Source: DASUPK01 sp963744105
Lineage (GTDB): Bacteria; Actinomycetota; Thermoleophilia; Solirubrobacterales; 70-9
NCBI GenBank assembly: GCA_963744105.1
Contig: CAVUSJ010000006.1
Location: 124,001 to 188,000, forward strand
Length of the DNA stretch: 64,000 bases
Direction of reading: 5' to 3'
Position 1 is the stretch's first letter; each line of letters opens with the position of its first letter. A program made the position numbers and the translations under genes. Under the pieces are notes generated by a model that worked only from the letters and a program-made list of their open reading frames with translations, ran no database searches and was not told where the DNA came from. Positions 23,196 to 31,426 of the stretch are shown here, piece after piece.

Positions 23196-23474
23196 TCAGG
23201 CTTGCTGCAGATCGTGGATCTCGAGAATCTGGGGCTCCTGCGCCTGCGGTGCGTCCGGATTCACCTCGGCGATCGCGGGGATCAGCTTGCCCTGGACGAA
23301 ATTCTGGAAGGCCTCGGCCGATTCCCAGACATCCACGGACTTCCATTTGTCTCCGCCCAGGTCACAGGCCGCGTGCAGGATCGCCCCCTCCGGGGTGGCA
23401 TCACCGAGCTTCTCAGTCACCTGGTCGTACTCCTCGCGGGTCGCCTCGAACTCCTGGATCACGACGACAGCCAT
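23196..23474 (-). CDS. Small ABM-like dimeric alpha/beta-barrel protein, copy 2
   Basis: A 92-residue paralog of the adjacent gene, starting MAVVVIQEFEATREEYDQV and containing KWKSVDVWESAEAFQNF. GGAGGAGAG sits at correct spacing before this ATG, which decides the start. The two copies are in tandem with a 37-base gap, so they probably form an operon. They may form a heterodimer, but that is speculation. Confidence 0.7.
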   Translation of the reverse strand: MAVVVIQEFEATREEYDQVTEKLGDATPEGAILHAACDLGGDKWKSVDVWESAEAFQNFVQGKLIPAIAEVNPDAPQAQEPQILEIHDLQQA

Positions 23475-23559
23475 GTTCTCTCCTCCGGTTCGTGGGCAAT
23501 CGCATCCTATGCGGCGCAACCTTGCAGCCTGTTAAAGGCGAGAAAGCGATGATTGAGCG

Positions 23560-24558
23560 GTGATCCACCCGATACCCCCGGGCACCCGGGACATCCTGCC
23601 TGACGAGATGCGCGAGCTGCGCACGCTGCAGGCGACCCTGATCGACCTCTTCGAACGCTACGGCTACGGCCAGGTGGCGACGCCGACGCTCGAGTACGAC
23701 GAGGTCCTGGCCCGCGGCGACGGGCGAAGCGGGGTCGGCGCGTACCGCTTCTTCGACGAACGCGGAGAGCTGCTCGCGCTGCGCTCCGACATGACCATCC
23801 CGATCGCCCGCCTGGTCGCCACGCGGTTCGCCGACGCCCAGCCGCCGCACCGCTTCTCCTACGTCGGCAACGCGTACCGGATCGTCCGCCCGCAGCGCGG
23901 GCAGGTCCGCCAGTTCCTGCACGCCGGGATCGAGCTGCTCGGCTCACCGGCTCCCGAGGGGACCGTCGAGGTCCTCGAGGTGCTGAGCGCCTCGCTCGAT
24001 GCCGTCGGGCTCAACAGGGCCGTCCTCGGGCTCGGCGACGCCGATCTCTACCGCCAGCTGCTGAGTGAGCTCGGAGTCGAGGGCGAGCACCGCTCCCGCA
24101 TCCTCGACCGTCTGGCCGAGCACAACCTGGTCGGCCTGGAGATGGCGGTGGACGAGGCCCCGGGGCTCGACGCCCACGGCCGCGAGACGCTCCTCCGCCT
24201 TCCCGGTCTGAGGGGCGGGGCCGAGGTGCTGGAGCAGGCCCGCGAGCTCGGCGGGGCCGCCGTGGAGCGGGCGGCGCAGCGCCTGCAGCAGACCTACGAC
24301 CTGCTCGTCGAGCGGGGAGTGGCCGGGCGGGTCCAGCTCGACCTCAGCCTGCTGCGCGACCTCGGCTACTACACCGGGGCGATCGTCGAGATCTATGACC
24401 CGGCACTGGGCCACATCCTCGGCGGCGGCGGCCGCTACGACGATCTCGTCGGTCGCTTCGGCCGCGCGATGCCGGCGGCCGGCTTCGGCCTCTATCTCGA
24501 GCGGGTGCACCTCGCCCAGATGGAGGAGGAGCGCCTCGCCAGGGAGGAGAAGGGATGA
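23560..24558 (+). CDS. hisZ: ATP phosphoribosyltransferase regulatory subunit
   Basis: HisRS-like protein without tRNA-synthetase function that partners the short HisG and carries its histidine feedback regulation. The 332-residue protein has class II motif 2-like YVGNAYRIVRPQRG and motif 3-like GGGGRYDDL, the latter shared with HisRS. It lacks the C-terminal anticodon-binding domain of true HisS. It begins with GTG and opens the his operon; its end overlaps hisG as ATGA. The presence of short hisG immediately downstream confirms the assignment over hisS. Confidence 0.88.
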   Translation: MIHPIPPGTRDILPDEMRELRTLQATLIDLFERYGYGQVATPTLEYDEVLARGDGRSGVGAYRFFDERGELLALRSDMTIPIARLVATRFADAQPPHRFSYVGNAYRIVRPQRGQVRQFLHAGIELLGSPAPEGTVEVLEVLSASLDAVGLNRAVLGLGDADLYRQLLSELGVEGEHRSRILDRLAEHNLVGLEMAVDEAPGLDAHGRETLLRLPGLRGGAEVLEQARELGGAAVERAAQRLQQTYDLLVERGVAGRVQLDLSLLRDLGYYTGAIVEIYDPALGHILGGGGRYDDLVGRFGRAMPAAGFGLYLERVHLAQMEEERLAREEKG

Positions 24559-25229
24559 GCCCGACCGTCGAGGCTCCGCGTGCCCGCCTGGGCGGGCCGC
24601 TCAAGCTGGCGATCCCGCGCGGCGCGCTCTGGGGTGAGACGCTCGACGCGCTGGACCGGATCGGCGTGGACACCGCGGAGATGCGCGGGGACTCCCGCTC
24701 GCTGATCTTCGAGGTCAACGGCATGAGCCTGGTGACCATGCGGCCCTCGGACGTCCCCACCTACGTGGAGTCCGGCGCCGCCGACCTCGGCATCACCGGC
24801 AAGGACGTCCTGATGGAGCACACCGACCGGATCGTCTACGAGATCCTCGACCTCGGCTTCGGCGCCTGCCGGATGGTGCTGGCCGGGCGGAAGGGCGACG
24901 AGAGCATGGGCGAGAGCGAGAGGCGGCTCGGCGGCATGCGGATCGCCACCAAGTACCCGCGAATCGCGGAGCGCTACTTCGAGGAAACCGGCCGGCAGGC
25001 GGAGGTGGTCGAGGTCAAGGGCTCGGTCGAGCTCGCGCCGCTGGTCGGGCTGGCGGACGGGATCGTCGACCTGGTCGCGACCGGCCGCACCCTCGAGGAG
25101 AACGGCCTCGAGATCCGCGAGGAGATCGCCCCATCCACCGCGCGCCTGGTCGCCAACCGGGTCTCTCACAAGCTGCGGGCAGCCGAGGTGGACAACCTGG
25201 TCGAGCGGCTGCGCCCGGAGAAGAGCTGA
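24555..25229 (+). CDS. hisG: ATP phosphoribosyltransferase, short form
   Basis: First enzyme of histidine biosynthesis, joining ATP and PRPP. The 224-residue length lacks the C-terminal ACT-like regulatory domain, so it needs HisZ, encoded just upstream. Signatures are LAIPRGALWGETL, the DVPTYVESGAADLGITGKD segment, and the PRPP-binding loop DLVATGRTLEENGL. It is coupled to hisZ (ATGA) and to hisD (one-base overlap, TGATG). Confidence 0.95.
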   Translation: MSPTVEAPRARLGGPLKLAIPRGALWGETLDALDRIGVDTAEMRGDSRSLIFEVNGMSLVTMRPSDVPTYVESGAADLGITGKDVLMEHTDRIVYEILDLGFGACRMVLAGRKGDESMGESERRLGGMRIATKYPRIAERYFEETGRQAEVVEVKGSVELAPLVGLADGIVDLVATGRTLEENGLEIREEIAPSTARLVANRVSHKLRAAEVDNLVERLRPEKS

Positions 25230-26500
25230 TGCGGATCGAGCGGTTCGACTGGGACGGGTCGGACGCCCGTGGCCTGGCGAGCACGATTCGCGACCTGCAG
25301 CCCGCGCTCGGCGAGGTCAGCGACCCCGTCCGGGCGATCGTCGATGCGATCCGGGAGGACGGCGACTCGGGGCTGACCGAAATCGAGAGCCGGTTCGCCG
25401 GCGGAATCGTCGACGCGGATTCGATCCGGCGGCCGGATGAGGAAATCGCCTCGGCCCGGTCGCGCCTTGAGCTCGAGCTGATCGAGGCGATGGAGCTCGC
25501 CGCGGCGAACATCCGGGCGGTCGCCGAGGCGCAGCTGGCGGAGACTCGCCGGCTCAAGCTGGCGCAGGGCCAGAGGATCGAGCTCCGCGAGGTTCCCGTC
25601 GGCTCGGCCGGCATCTATGCGCCGGGCGGCGCCGCGGCCTACCCGTCGACCGTCCTGATGGGCTGCATCCCGGCCAGGGTGGCTGGGGTGGAGCGCGTCG
25701 TCGTCGCCACCCCGGCGCCCGTCTCCGACGTGACGCTCGCGGCGGCGGCAATCGCCGAAGCCGACGAGGTCTACGCGATGGGCGGGGCGCAGGCGATCGC
25801 CGCCCTCGCCCTCGGGACCGAGCGGATCGATCCGGTCGACGTGATCGCCGGGCCCGGGAACCGGTACGTCCAGGAGGCGAAGCGCCAACTCGCCGGTGAG
25901 GTCGGCATCGACGGCATCGCAGGGCCCTCCGAGCTGATGGTGATCGCCGGGGACACGGCGAACGCCGAGTGGATGGGCCTTGACCTCTGCTCACAGGCCG
26001 AGCACGGCTCCGACGGCCTGCTCGTAGCCGCCGCGGTCGAGACGGTGATCCTCGACACGATCTCAGACAGCGTCGAGCGCATCGCGGCGGACCGGGGGAT
26101 CGCGGACGATGCCGTGCTGGCGCTCATCGCCGTGCCCGAGACAGAGGCGGGGGTGACACTGGCCAACGCGATCGCTCCAGAGCACCTCGAGATCCTCACC
26201 GAGGACGCGGAACTGCTCGCGGAGCGCGTCACGAGCGCCGGTTGCGTGTTCGCCGGCGAACTGGCGGCGACCGCGTTCGGCGACTATGCGGCGGGCTCGA
26301 ACCACATCCTGCCGACCGGCGGCGCCGGCCGCTTTCAGGGTCCGCTGGGCCCGGGCGCCTTCCGGCGCCGGATCTCGACCGTCGAGATCACGCAGGAGGC
26401 GGCCCGGGAGCTCGCACCGGCTGTCGCTACATTGGCCCGCGCCGAGGGCTTCCCGCTGCACGCGGACTCGGTCGAGGCACGCACAGAGGAACGGGAATGA
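25229..26500 (+). CDS. hisD: Histidinol dehydrogenase
   Basis: Zinc enzyme that makes the last two NAD-dependent oxidations from histidinol to histidine. The 423-residue protein contains GSAGIYAPGGAAAYPSTVLM, the signature around AGPGNRYVQEAKR, LCSQAEHGSDG with zinc ligands, and AIAPEHLEI. It overlaps hisG and hisB at each end. Length and motifs are normal. Confidence 0.96.
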   Translation: MRIERFDWDGSDARGLASTIRDLQPALGEVSDPVRAIVDAIREDGDSGLTEIESRFAGGIVDADSIRRPDEEIASARSRLELELIEAMELAAANIRAVAEAQLAETRRLKLAQGQRIELREVPVGSAGIYAPGGAAAYPSTVLMGCIPARVAGVERVVVATPAPVSDVTLAAAAIAEADEVYAMGGAQAIAALALGTERIDPVDVIAGPGNRYVQEAKRQLAGEVGIDGIAGPSELMVIAGDTANAEWMGLDLCSQAEHGSDGLLVAAAVETVILDTISDSVERIAADRGIADDAVLALIAVPETEAGVTLANAIAPEHLEILTEDAELLAERVTSAGCVFAGELAATAFGDYAAGSNHILPTGGAGRFQGPLGPGAFRRRISTVEITQEAARELAPAVATLARAEGFPLHADSVEARTEERE

Positions 26501-27087
26501 GCCGCACAGCAGAGATCAACCGCGAGACCAAGGAGACCCAGGTCAAGCTGCGACTGGACCTGGACGGCGGCGACGCCAAGGTGTCGACCGGCGTCGGGTT
26601 TCTCGACCACATGCTGGAGCTCCTCGCGCGCCACGGCAGGCTCGGCCTCGAGGTCGAGGCCTCCGGCGACCTGGAGACCGGCGCGCACCACACCACCGAG
26701 GACGTCGGCATCTGCCTGGGCCAGGCGATCGACGAGGCGCTCGGCGACCGCGCCGGGATCCGGCGCTACGGCTCGGCGCTCGTGCCGATGGACGAGGCGC
26801 TAGGCGAGTGCGCGATCGACATCTCCGGGCGACCCTTCTGCGCCTTCGACGCGGACCTGCCCGACGTGACGATCGCCGGCTTCGACTCCGAGCTGACCGA
26901 GGAGTTCTTCCGCGCCGTCTCCAACAACTCGAAGATGACCCTCCACCTCTGGGTCCGCTCGGGCTCGAACGCGCACCACATGATCGAGGCGTCCTTCAAG
27001 GCCTTCGCGCGAGCGCTGCGCGTAGCCGTCTCGATCGACCCGGATGAGAGCGGCGTGCCCTCCACCAAGGGCACCCTCACCGAATGA
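26497..27087 (+). CDS. hisB: Imidazoleglycerol-phosphate dehydratase
   Basis: Manganese enzyme that dehydrates imidazole glycerol phosphate; the 196-residue protein is the monofunctional type without a phosphatase domain. Both metal-binding HHxxE motifs are present: AHHTTEDVGI near residue 67 and AHHMIEASFKA near 162. The ATG overlaps the hisD stop by four bases, which sets the start. The histidinol-phosphate phosphatase must be encoded elsewhere. Confidence 0.96.
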   Translation: MSRTAEINRETKETQVKLRLDLDGGDAKVSTGVGFLDHMLELLARHGRLGLEVEASGDLETGAHHTTEDVGICLGQAIDEALGDRAGIRRYGSALVPMDEALGECAIDISGRPFCAFDADLPDVTIAGFDSELTEEFFRAVSNNSKMTLHLWVRSGSNAHHMIEASFKAFARALRVAVSIDPDESGVPSTKGTLTE

Positions 27088-27698
27088 CACGGATCGCCAT
27101 CCTCGACTACGGGATGGGGAACCTCCGCTCGGTCGAGAAGGCGCTGGAGCGAGTGGGAGCCGAGGCCGAGATCACCGCGGACCGCGGGCGTGTCGAGACC
27201 GCCGACGGCGTGATCCTGCCCGGCGTCGGAGCCTTCCCGAAGGCGATGAGCAGGGTCCATGAGATCGGGCTGGACGAGCTCGTCGCGGGCAGGGTGGAGG
27301 CCGGGGTCCCCGTGCTCGGCATCTGCCTCGGCATGCAGCTGCTCTTCGACTCCTCCGTGGAGAACGAGGGCGCGAGCGGGCTCTCGCTGCTCGGCGGGAT
27401 CGTCGCCCCGCTCGAGGCCAACGGCTACAAGGTTCCGCACATCGGCTGGTCGCCGGTCCAATGGGAGCGCGACTCCCGGCTCACCGAGGGGCTGGGCGAG
27501 GAGACGCCCTTCTACTTCGTGCACTCGTTCGCCCCACGTCCGGCCTCGGAGGGCGACGTGCTCGGCAGCGCGGCGTACGGCGCCCGCTTCACCTGCGCGG
27601 TGGAGCGGCCGCCGCTCTACGGAGTCCAGTTCCACCCAGAGAAGTCGAGCTCGGCAGGGCTGCGGCTGCTCAGCAACTTCACCGCGATCTGCAGTTGA
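27084..27698 (+). CDS. hisH: Imidazole glycerol phosphate synthase glutaminase subunit
   Basis: Class I glutamine amidotransferase of 204 residues that feeds ammonia to HisF. The catalytic Cys is in GICLGMQLLF near residue 78, and the His and Glu are in GVQFHPEKS near 185. It overlaps hisB (ATGA) and hisA. Its partner hisF is 1.6 kb downstream behind two unrelated genes. Confidence 0.95.
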   Translation: MTRIAILDYGMGNLRSVEKALERVGAEAEITADRGRVETADGVILPGVGAFPKAMSRVHEIGLDELVAGRVEAGVPVLGICLGMQLLFDSSVENEGASGLSLLGGIVAPLEANGYKVPHIGWSPVQWERDSRLTEGLGEETPFYFVHSFAPRPASEGDVLGSAAYGARFTCAVERPPLYGVQFHPEKSSSAGLRLLSNFTAICS

Positions 27699-28420
27699 TC
27701 CTCTACCCGGCGATCGACATCCGCGACGGCAAGGCCGTCAGGCTGGTCCAGGGCGACTACGACCAGGAGACCGCCTACGACGACGACCCGGTGATCGCTG
27801 CGCGGCGCTGGGTCGACGGCGGGGCACGCTGGCTCCACGTCGTGGATCTCGACGGCGCCCGGGCCGGCGAGCCGGTGAACCTCGAGCACGTCCGGCGGAT
27901 CGTCGCCGCGGTCAGTGTGCCGGTTCAGCTCGGCGGCGGCCTGCGCGACTCGAAGAAGGTCGAGGAGGCGTTCTCATCCGGAGCCGAGCGCGTCGTGCTG
28001 GGCACCGCCGCAGTGCGCGACCCGGAGATGGCGGAGGCGATCGCCGCCGCGCACGGCAACCGGGTGGTCGCGTCCGTCGACGCGCGCTCGGGCAAGGTCG
28101 CGGCGGAGGGCTGGACCGAGGCCTCTGAGCTCGGCACCGCGGAGGTGATCGCGGGGCTGTCCGAGCGCGGCATCGACCGCTTCATCTACACGCCGGTGGA
28201 GGTCGACGGCCTGATGGAGGGCCCCGACCTCGAGTCGCTCCGGGAGGCGGCGGGAGCGACCGCAGGGGAGCTGATCTACTCCGGCGGGGTCGGATCCCTC
28301 GATGACCTTCACGCGCTCTCGGATCTCGGCCTGAGCAACCTGGGCGGCGTGATCGTCGGCCGGGCGCTGTACGAGCAGCGCTTCAACGTCGCTGAGGCCC
28401 AGGCGATCCTGGATCCATAG
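27695..28420 (+). CDS. hisA: ProFAR isomerase
   Basis: TIM-barrel isomerase of 241 residues acting on ProFAR in histidine synthesis. The N-terminal ILYPAIDIRDGKAVRLVQGDY has the catalytic Asp, LGGGLRD is a phosphate-binding loop, and the second half repeats it in IYSGGVGSLDD. The TTG start overlaps the hisH stop as TTGA. No PriA-specific tryptophan-branch evidence can be judged from sequence alone, so a dual HisA/TrpF role remains possible. Confidence 0.92.
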   Translation: MILYPAIDIRDGKAVRLVQGDYDQETAYDDDPVIAARRWVDGGARWLHVVDLDGARAGEPVNLEHVRRIVAAVSVPVQLGGGLRDSKKVEEAFSSGAERVVLGTAAVRDPEMAEAIAAAHGNRVVASVDARSGKVAAEGWTEASELGTAEVIAGLSERGIDRFIYTPVEVDGLMEGPDLESLREAAGATAGELIYSGGVGSLDDLHALSDLGLSNLGGVIVGRALYEQRFNVAEAQAILDP

Positions 28421-28429
28421 GATCCGCGC

Positions 28430-28789
28430 ATGCGGAGACTCTTCGGCCCGTTCTTCGTCTTCGCGGGCGTCATGCATTTCGTGAAGACCCGCTGGTACGA
28501 GCGGATCATGCCGCCCTACGTCCCGCGCCACCGCGAGCTCGTCTACGCCAGCGGAATCGCAGAGATCGCGGGAGGCCTGGCGACGATGCATCCCTCGACC
28601 CGCAGGGCCGGCAGCGCTTGGAGCATCGCCACGCTGATCGCGGTCTTCCCGGCGAACCTCCACATGGCGATCGAGGCCGAGAAGTACGAGAAGGGGGTCC
28701 CGGGAGGCCGCAACGCGCTCTACGCGCGCCTGCCGGTGCAGCTCCTCTTCATCGCCTGGGCCTACGCCGCGGGCGACTGGGACTCGTAA
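28430..28789 (+). CDS. DoxX-like membrane protein
   Basis: A 119-residue protein with about four hydrophobic segments and the DoxX-like start RRLFGPFFVFAGVMHFVKTRWYERIMPPYVP. ELVYASGIAEIAGGLA is the second-helix signature of this group. It begins nine bases after hisA in the same direction, so it probably rides on the his transcript without being part of the pathway. Function unknown. Confidence 0.75.
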   Translation: MRRLFGPFFVFAGVMHFVKTRWYERIMPPYVPRHRELVYASGIAEIAGGLATMHPSTRRAGSAWSIATLIAVFPANLHMAIEAEKYEKGVPGGRNALYARLPVQLLFIAWAYAAGDWDS

Positions 28790-28861
28790 TCCGCCCGCGC
28801 CGGCATTCACTCGCCGCGCTTGTCCGGGGGACAAGACCACCAAGGTCAAGCTGATCAAGCG

Positions 28862-29257
28862 CTAGGCGAGGCCGGCGGCCTCGAGAGCCGCTTGCCGATC
28901 GCCGTAGTCCTTGAAGTGGACGATTCGTCCCTCGCGGATCGTCGCCAGCACCGCCGAAGGCACCTCGGTCTCGACTCCGCTTTCTCGACCTCGGATTCGG
29001 ATCATTCCGAAAGCGAGCACCCTGCCGTCGCCCACATCCCTGAATTCCTCGTGCAGCGGCTCGAAGATCTCGAAGCTCTCGCGGTTGTCGGCCAAAAAGG
29101 CACGGAGGCCGTCATGCCCCTTGAAAGTTCCCTCCGTGGCAGACCGCAGCGCGAAGAACTCGGCGTTCTCCGACATCAGGTCGAAAAGGGTCTCCTGGTC
29201 TGCGGCGCCAAAAGCGGTTACAGCCCGCCGCACGACATCAACGTCTTCGAATGACAT
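28862..29257 (-). CDS. SnoaL-like protein inserted between hisA and hisF
   Basis: A 131-residue NTF2-fold protein starting MSFEDVDVVRRAVTAFGAAD and ending KDYGDRQAALEAAGLA. It is similar in pattern to the SnoaL-like protein at 19365-19763. It lies on the opposite strand to the his genes and starts 23 bases from the hisF start, so it breaks the his transcript. Between it and the DoxX-like gene is a short stretch whose plus strand reads GDKTTKVKLIKR then stop, perhaps a scrap of an older gene. Confidence 0.78.
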   Translation of the reverse strand: MSFEDVDVVRRAVTAFGAADQETLFDLMSENAEFFALRSATEGTFKGHDGLRAFLADNRESFEIFEPLHEEFRDVGDGRVLAFGMIRIRGRESGVETEVPSAVLATIREGRIVHFKDYGDRQAALEAAGLA

Positions 29258-29280
29258 CCGTGCAACGTTAACCTCGAATC

Positions 29281-30093
29281 ATGGTCTTGAAGCGCGTCAT
29301 CCCCTGCCTCGACGTGGACGATGGCCGCGTCGTCAAGGGCACCAACTTCGTCGACATCCGCGACGCCGGCGATCCGGTCGAGCTCGCCGAGCGCTACGAC
29401 GCGGCCGGAGCGGACGAGCTGGTCTTCCTCGACATCACCGCCTCGCACGAGAGCCGCGACACGATCGTCGAGCTCGCCCGCCGCACCGCCGACAACGTCT
29501 TCATCCCGTTCACGATCGGCGGCGGTATCCGCTCGGTCGAGGACGCGCAGGCGGTTCTCGACGCAGGCGCCGACAAGGTCTCCGTGAACTCGGCCGCCCT
29601 CGACCGGCCGGAGCTGATCTCGGAGCTGGCCGAGGTGTTCGGCTCTCAGTGCGTCGTGATCGCTATCGATGCCAAGCGGCGGGGCGCGCGCGATTCCTCC
29701 GAGACCTGTCAGGCGCCGCCGGGGCACTTCGGCGACGCCGAGTGGGACGTCTACGTGCACGGGGGTCGTACCAGGGTCGAGGGCCGTGAGGCCGTCGAGT
29801 GGGCGAAGGAGGCGACCGAGCTCGGGGCTGGGGAGGTCCTGCTCACCAGCATGGACCGCGACGGGACCAACGACGGCTACGACCTCGAGCTGACCCGCGC
29901 CGTCGCCGAGGCCGTGAGCGTTCCGGTGATCGCCTCCGGCGGAGCCGGCGAGCTCGACCACCTCGTGGAGGCCGTCCAGGCCGGCCACGCCGACGCGGTG
30001 CTCTGCGCGTCGATCTTCCACTACGGCGCGCACACCGTGGCCGAGGCCAAGGAGCGGATGAGCCAGGCCGGGATCCCGGTCCGAGTGGCCTAG
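29281..30093 (+). CDS. hisF: Imidazole glycerol phosphate synthase cyclase subunit
   Basis: TIM-barrel cyclase of 270 residues that uses HisH-derived ammonia to make IGP and AICAR. The first catalytic Asp is in IPCLDVDDGRVVKG and the second in VIAIDAKRR. TIGGGIRSVEDA and IASGGAGELDH are the phosphate sites. The segment after AKRR (GARDSSETCQAPPGHF) is longer than in typical HisF and may be a lineage-specific loop. Because a reverse-strand gene separates it from hisA, it needs its own promoter, which must lie in a 23-base gap or inside the reverse gene. Its stop shares CTAG with the convergent propeller gene. Confidence 0.95.
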   Translation: MVLKRVIPCLDVDDGRVVKGTNFVDIRDAGDPVELAERYDAAGADELVFLDITASHESRDTIVELARRTADNVFIPFTIGGGIRSVEDAQAVLDAGADKVSVNSAALDRPELISELAEVFGSQCVVIAIDAKRRGARDSSETCQAPPGHFGDAEWDVYVHGGRTRVEGREAVEWAKEATELGAGEVLLTSMDRDGTNDGYDLELTRAVAEAVSVPVIASGGAGELDHLVEAVQAGHADAVLCASIFHYGAHTVAEAKERMSQAGIPVRVA

Positions 30094-31397
30094 CCCTTCT
30101 TCTTCTTGGCCTTCTTCGGCGTGACGACGAGGCCGTTCACGGCCTTGCCCTGGGCCGGCTGGAGCGCGTAGATGGTCTTGTAGCCGGTCAGGAAGATCTC
30201 CTTGCCGTCGGAGATCACCGGGTTGTAGGCGCCGTCGGAGTCCTCGAAGACCTTGTGGCCGTTGGCGGCGTTGAAGCCGTAGGTCGAGGTGTGCTGAAGG
30301 TCCGCGACGTAGACGGTGTTCCCGATCAGGCTGGCGGCGCCTGAGATCGATCCCAGGCCCGACTGGCTCCAGCGCTCGTTGCCGTTGCGGGCATCGAGCG
30401 CGTAGAAGTTCCCGTCGTAGGAGCCGAAGTAGACCGTGGGGTCGGTGTCGGCGGTCCGCGCCGCCACAGGGCCCGCGTAGACGTAGTTGCTGGTCGAGTG
30501 GCTCCAGGCGAGGTCGCCCGAGTTCTGATCGAAGCTGTACATGCGGCCGTCGGTATTGCCCGCGTAGACGCGGCCGAAGGCGATCGCCGCCGTCGCGTAG
30601 AACTGCCCCGTACGCCCGAAGCTCGTCCCCTGGGAGCCCGTCTGCCACTTGATCGATCCGTCCCGGACGTGGAGTGCGGTCATCTCACCGCTGTAGTCGC
30701 CGACGTAGACGACCCCGTCGCTGTATGCGGGCGCAGCCTTCACGGCGCCGTTCACGTGCGTCTGCCAGATCGTCTTGCCGGTCTTCTTGTCGAGCGCGTA
30801 GATCGTGTTGCACTCGCAGCCGACGATCACCTTGTTGCCGACCACGAGCGGCGACGACTCGCTGCGACCAGGGAGGGGATGCTTCCACACCGTGTGGCCG
30901 TCGTAGGCCGCGAGGTCGATGACCTGGCCGGGGTCGAGGTTCGAGATATAGACGTTGCGGTCGCTGTAGGCCGGCGCCGCAGCGTTCAGGCTGGCGACCT
31001 GCCGCTTCCAGCGCGCCTTCCCGGTCTTGCTCTTGATCGAGAAGGCGAGGCCGTTGTTGTTGATCCCGAACATCTGGTTGCCGACCAGGATCGGCGAGTA
31101 CTCGAGCAGGTGGCCGCCCTTGAAGCGCCAGCGCACCTTGAACGGGGGCTTGACCCCCGGCGCGTCGAGGTAGCGGGTGCGCTCCGGGCTCAGCCCGTAC
31201 ATCGGCCAGCTCGTCGTCCCCGAGACGGGCTGCGGCGCCTCGCTGGTGATCGTGCACGGCGCCGGGCAGGACTTGTCACCCGGTCGCTTCAGCACGAGGT
31301 AGCCGACCACCGCGATGACGATCGCGGCGATGCCCGCCGCTGTGCCGAGTGTCGCCCAGCGGTGATTTGCCCAGAGGCTCTTGAGCCTGGCGCGCAT
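30090..31397 (-). CDS. Membrane-anchored PQQ-type beta-propeller protein
   Basis: A 435-residue protein with one N-terminal membrane segment (about residues 17-40) and an extracellular beta-propeller. Repeated blades of the form TGKTIWQTHV, DGSIKWQTGS and NGNERWSQSG fit the PQQ/BamB-like repeat, though bound PQQ is not implied. It ends with VTPKKAKKKKG, a Lys-rich tail seen in other exported proteins here. The ATG at 31397 is used because the further upstream start would overlap the divergent nucleotidyltransferase gene. A scaffold role at the cell surface is plausible but unproven. Confidence 0.8.
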   Translation of the reverse strand: MRARLKSLWANHRWATLGTAAGIAAIVIAVVGYLVLKRPGDKSCPAPCTITSEAPQPVSGTTSWPMYGLSPERTRYLDAPGVKPPFKVRWRFKGGHLLEYSPILVGNQMFGINNNGLAFSIKSKTGKARWKRQVASLNAAAPAYSDRNVYISNLDPGQVIDLAAYDGHTVWKHPLPGRSESSPLVVGNKVIVGCECNTIYALDKKTGKTIWQTHVNGAVKAAPAYSDGVVYVGDYSGEMTALHVRDGSIKWQTGSQGTSFGRTGQFYATAAIAFGRVYAGNTDGRMYSFDQNSGDLAWSHSTSNYVYAGPVAARTADTDPTVYFGSYDGNFYALDARNGNERWSQSGLGSISGAASLIGNTVYVADLQHTSTYGFNAANGHKVFEDSDGAYNPVISDGKEIFLTGYKTIYALQPAQGKAVNGLVVTPKKAKKKKG

Positions 31398-31426
31398 ACG
31401 ATCCGCACCATAGGCAAGCGCGCTTA

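Noticed and set aside
23560..24558. Histidyl-tRNA synthetase (hisS)
   Set aside because: It lacks the C-terminal anticodon-binding domain and is followed directly by short hisG, so HisZ is the better call.
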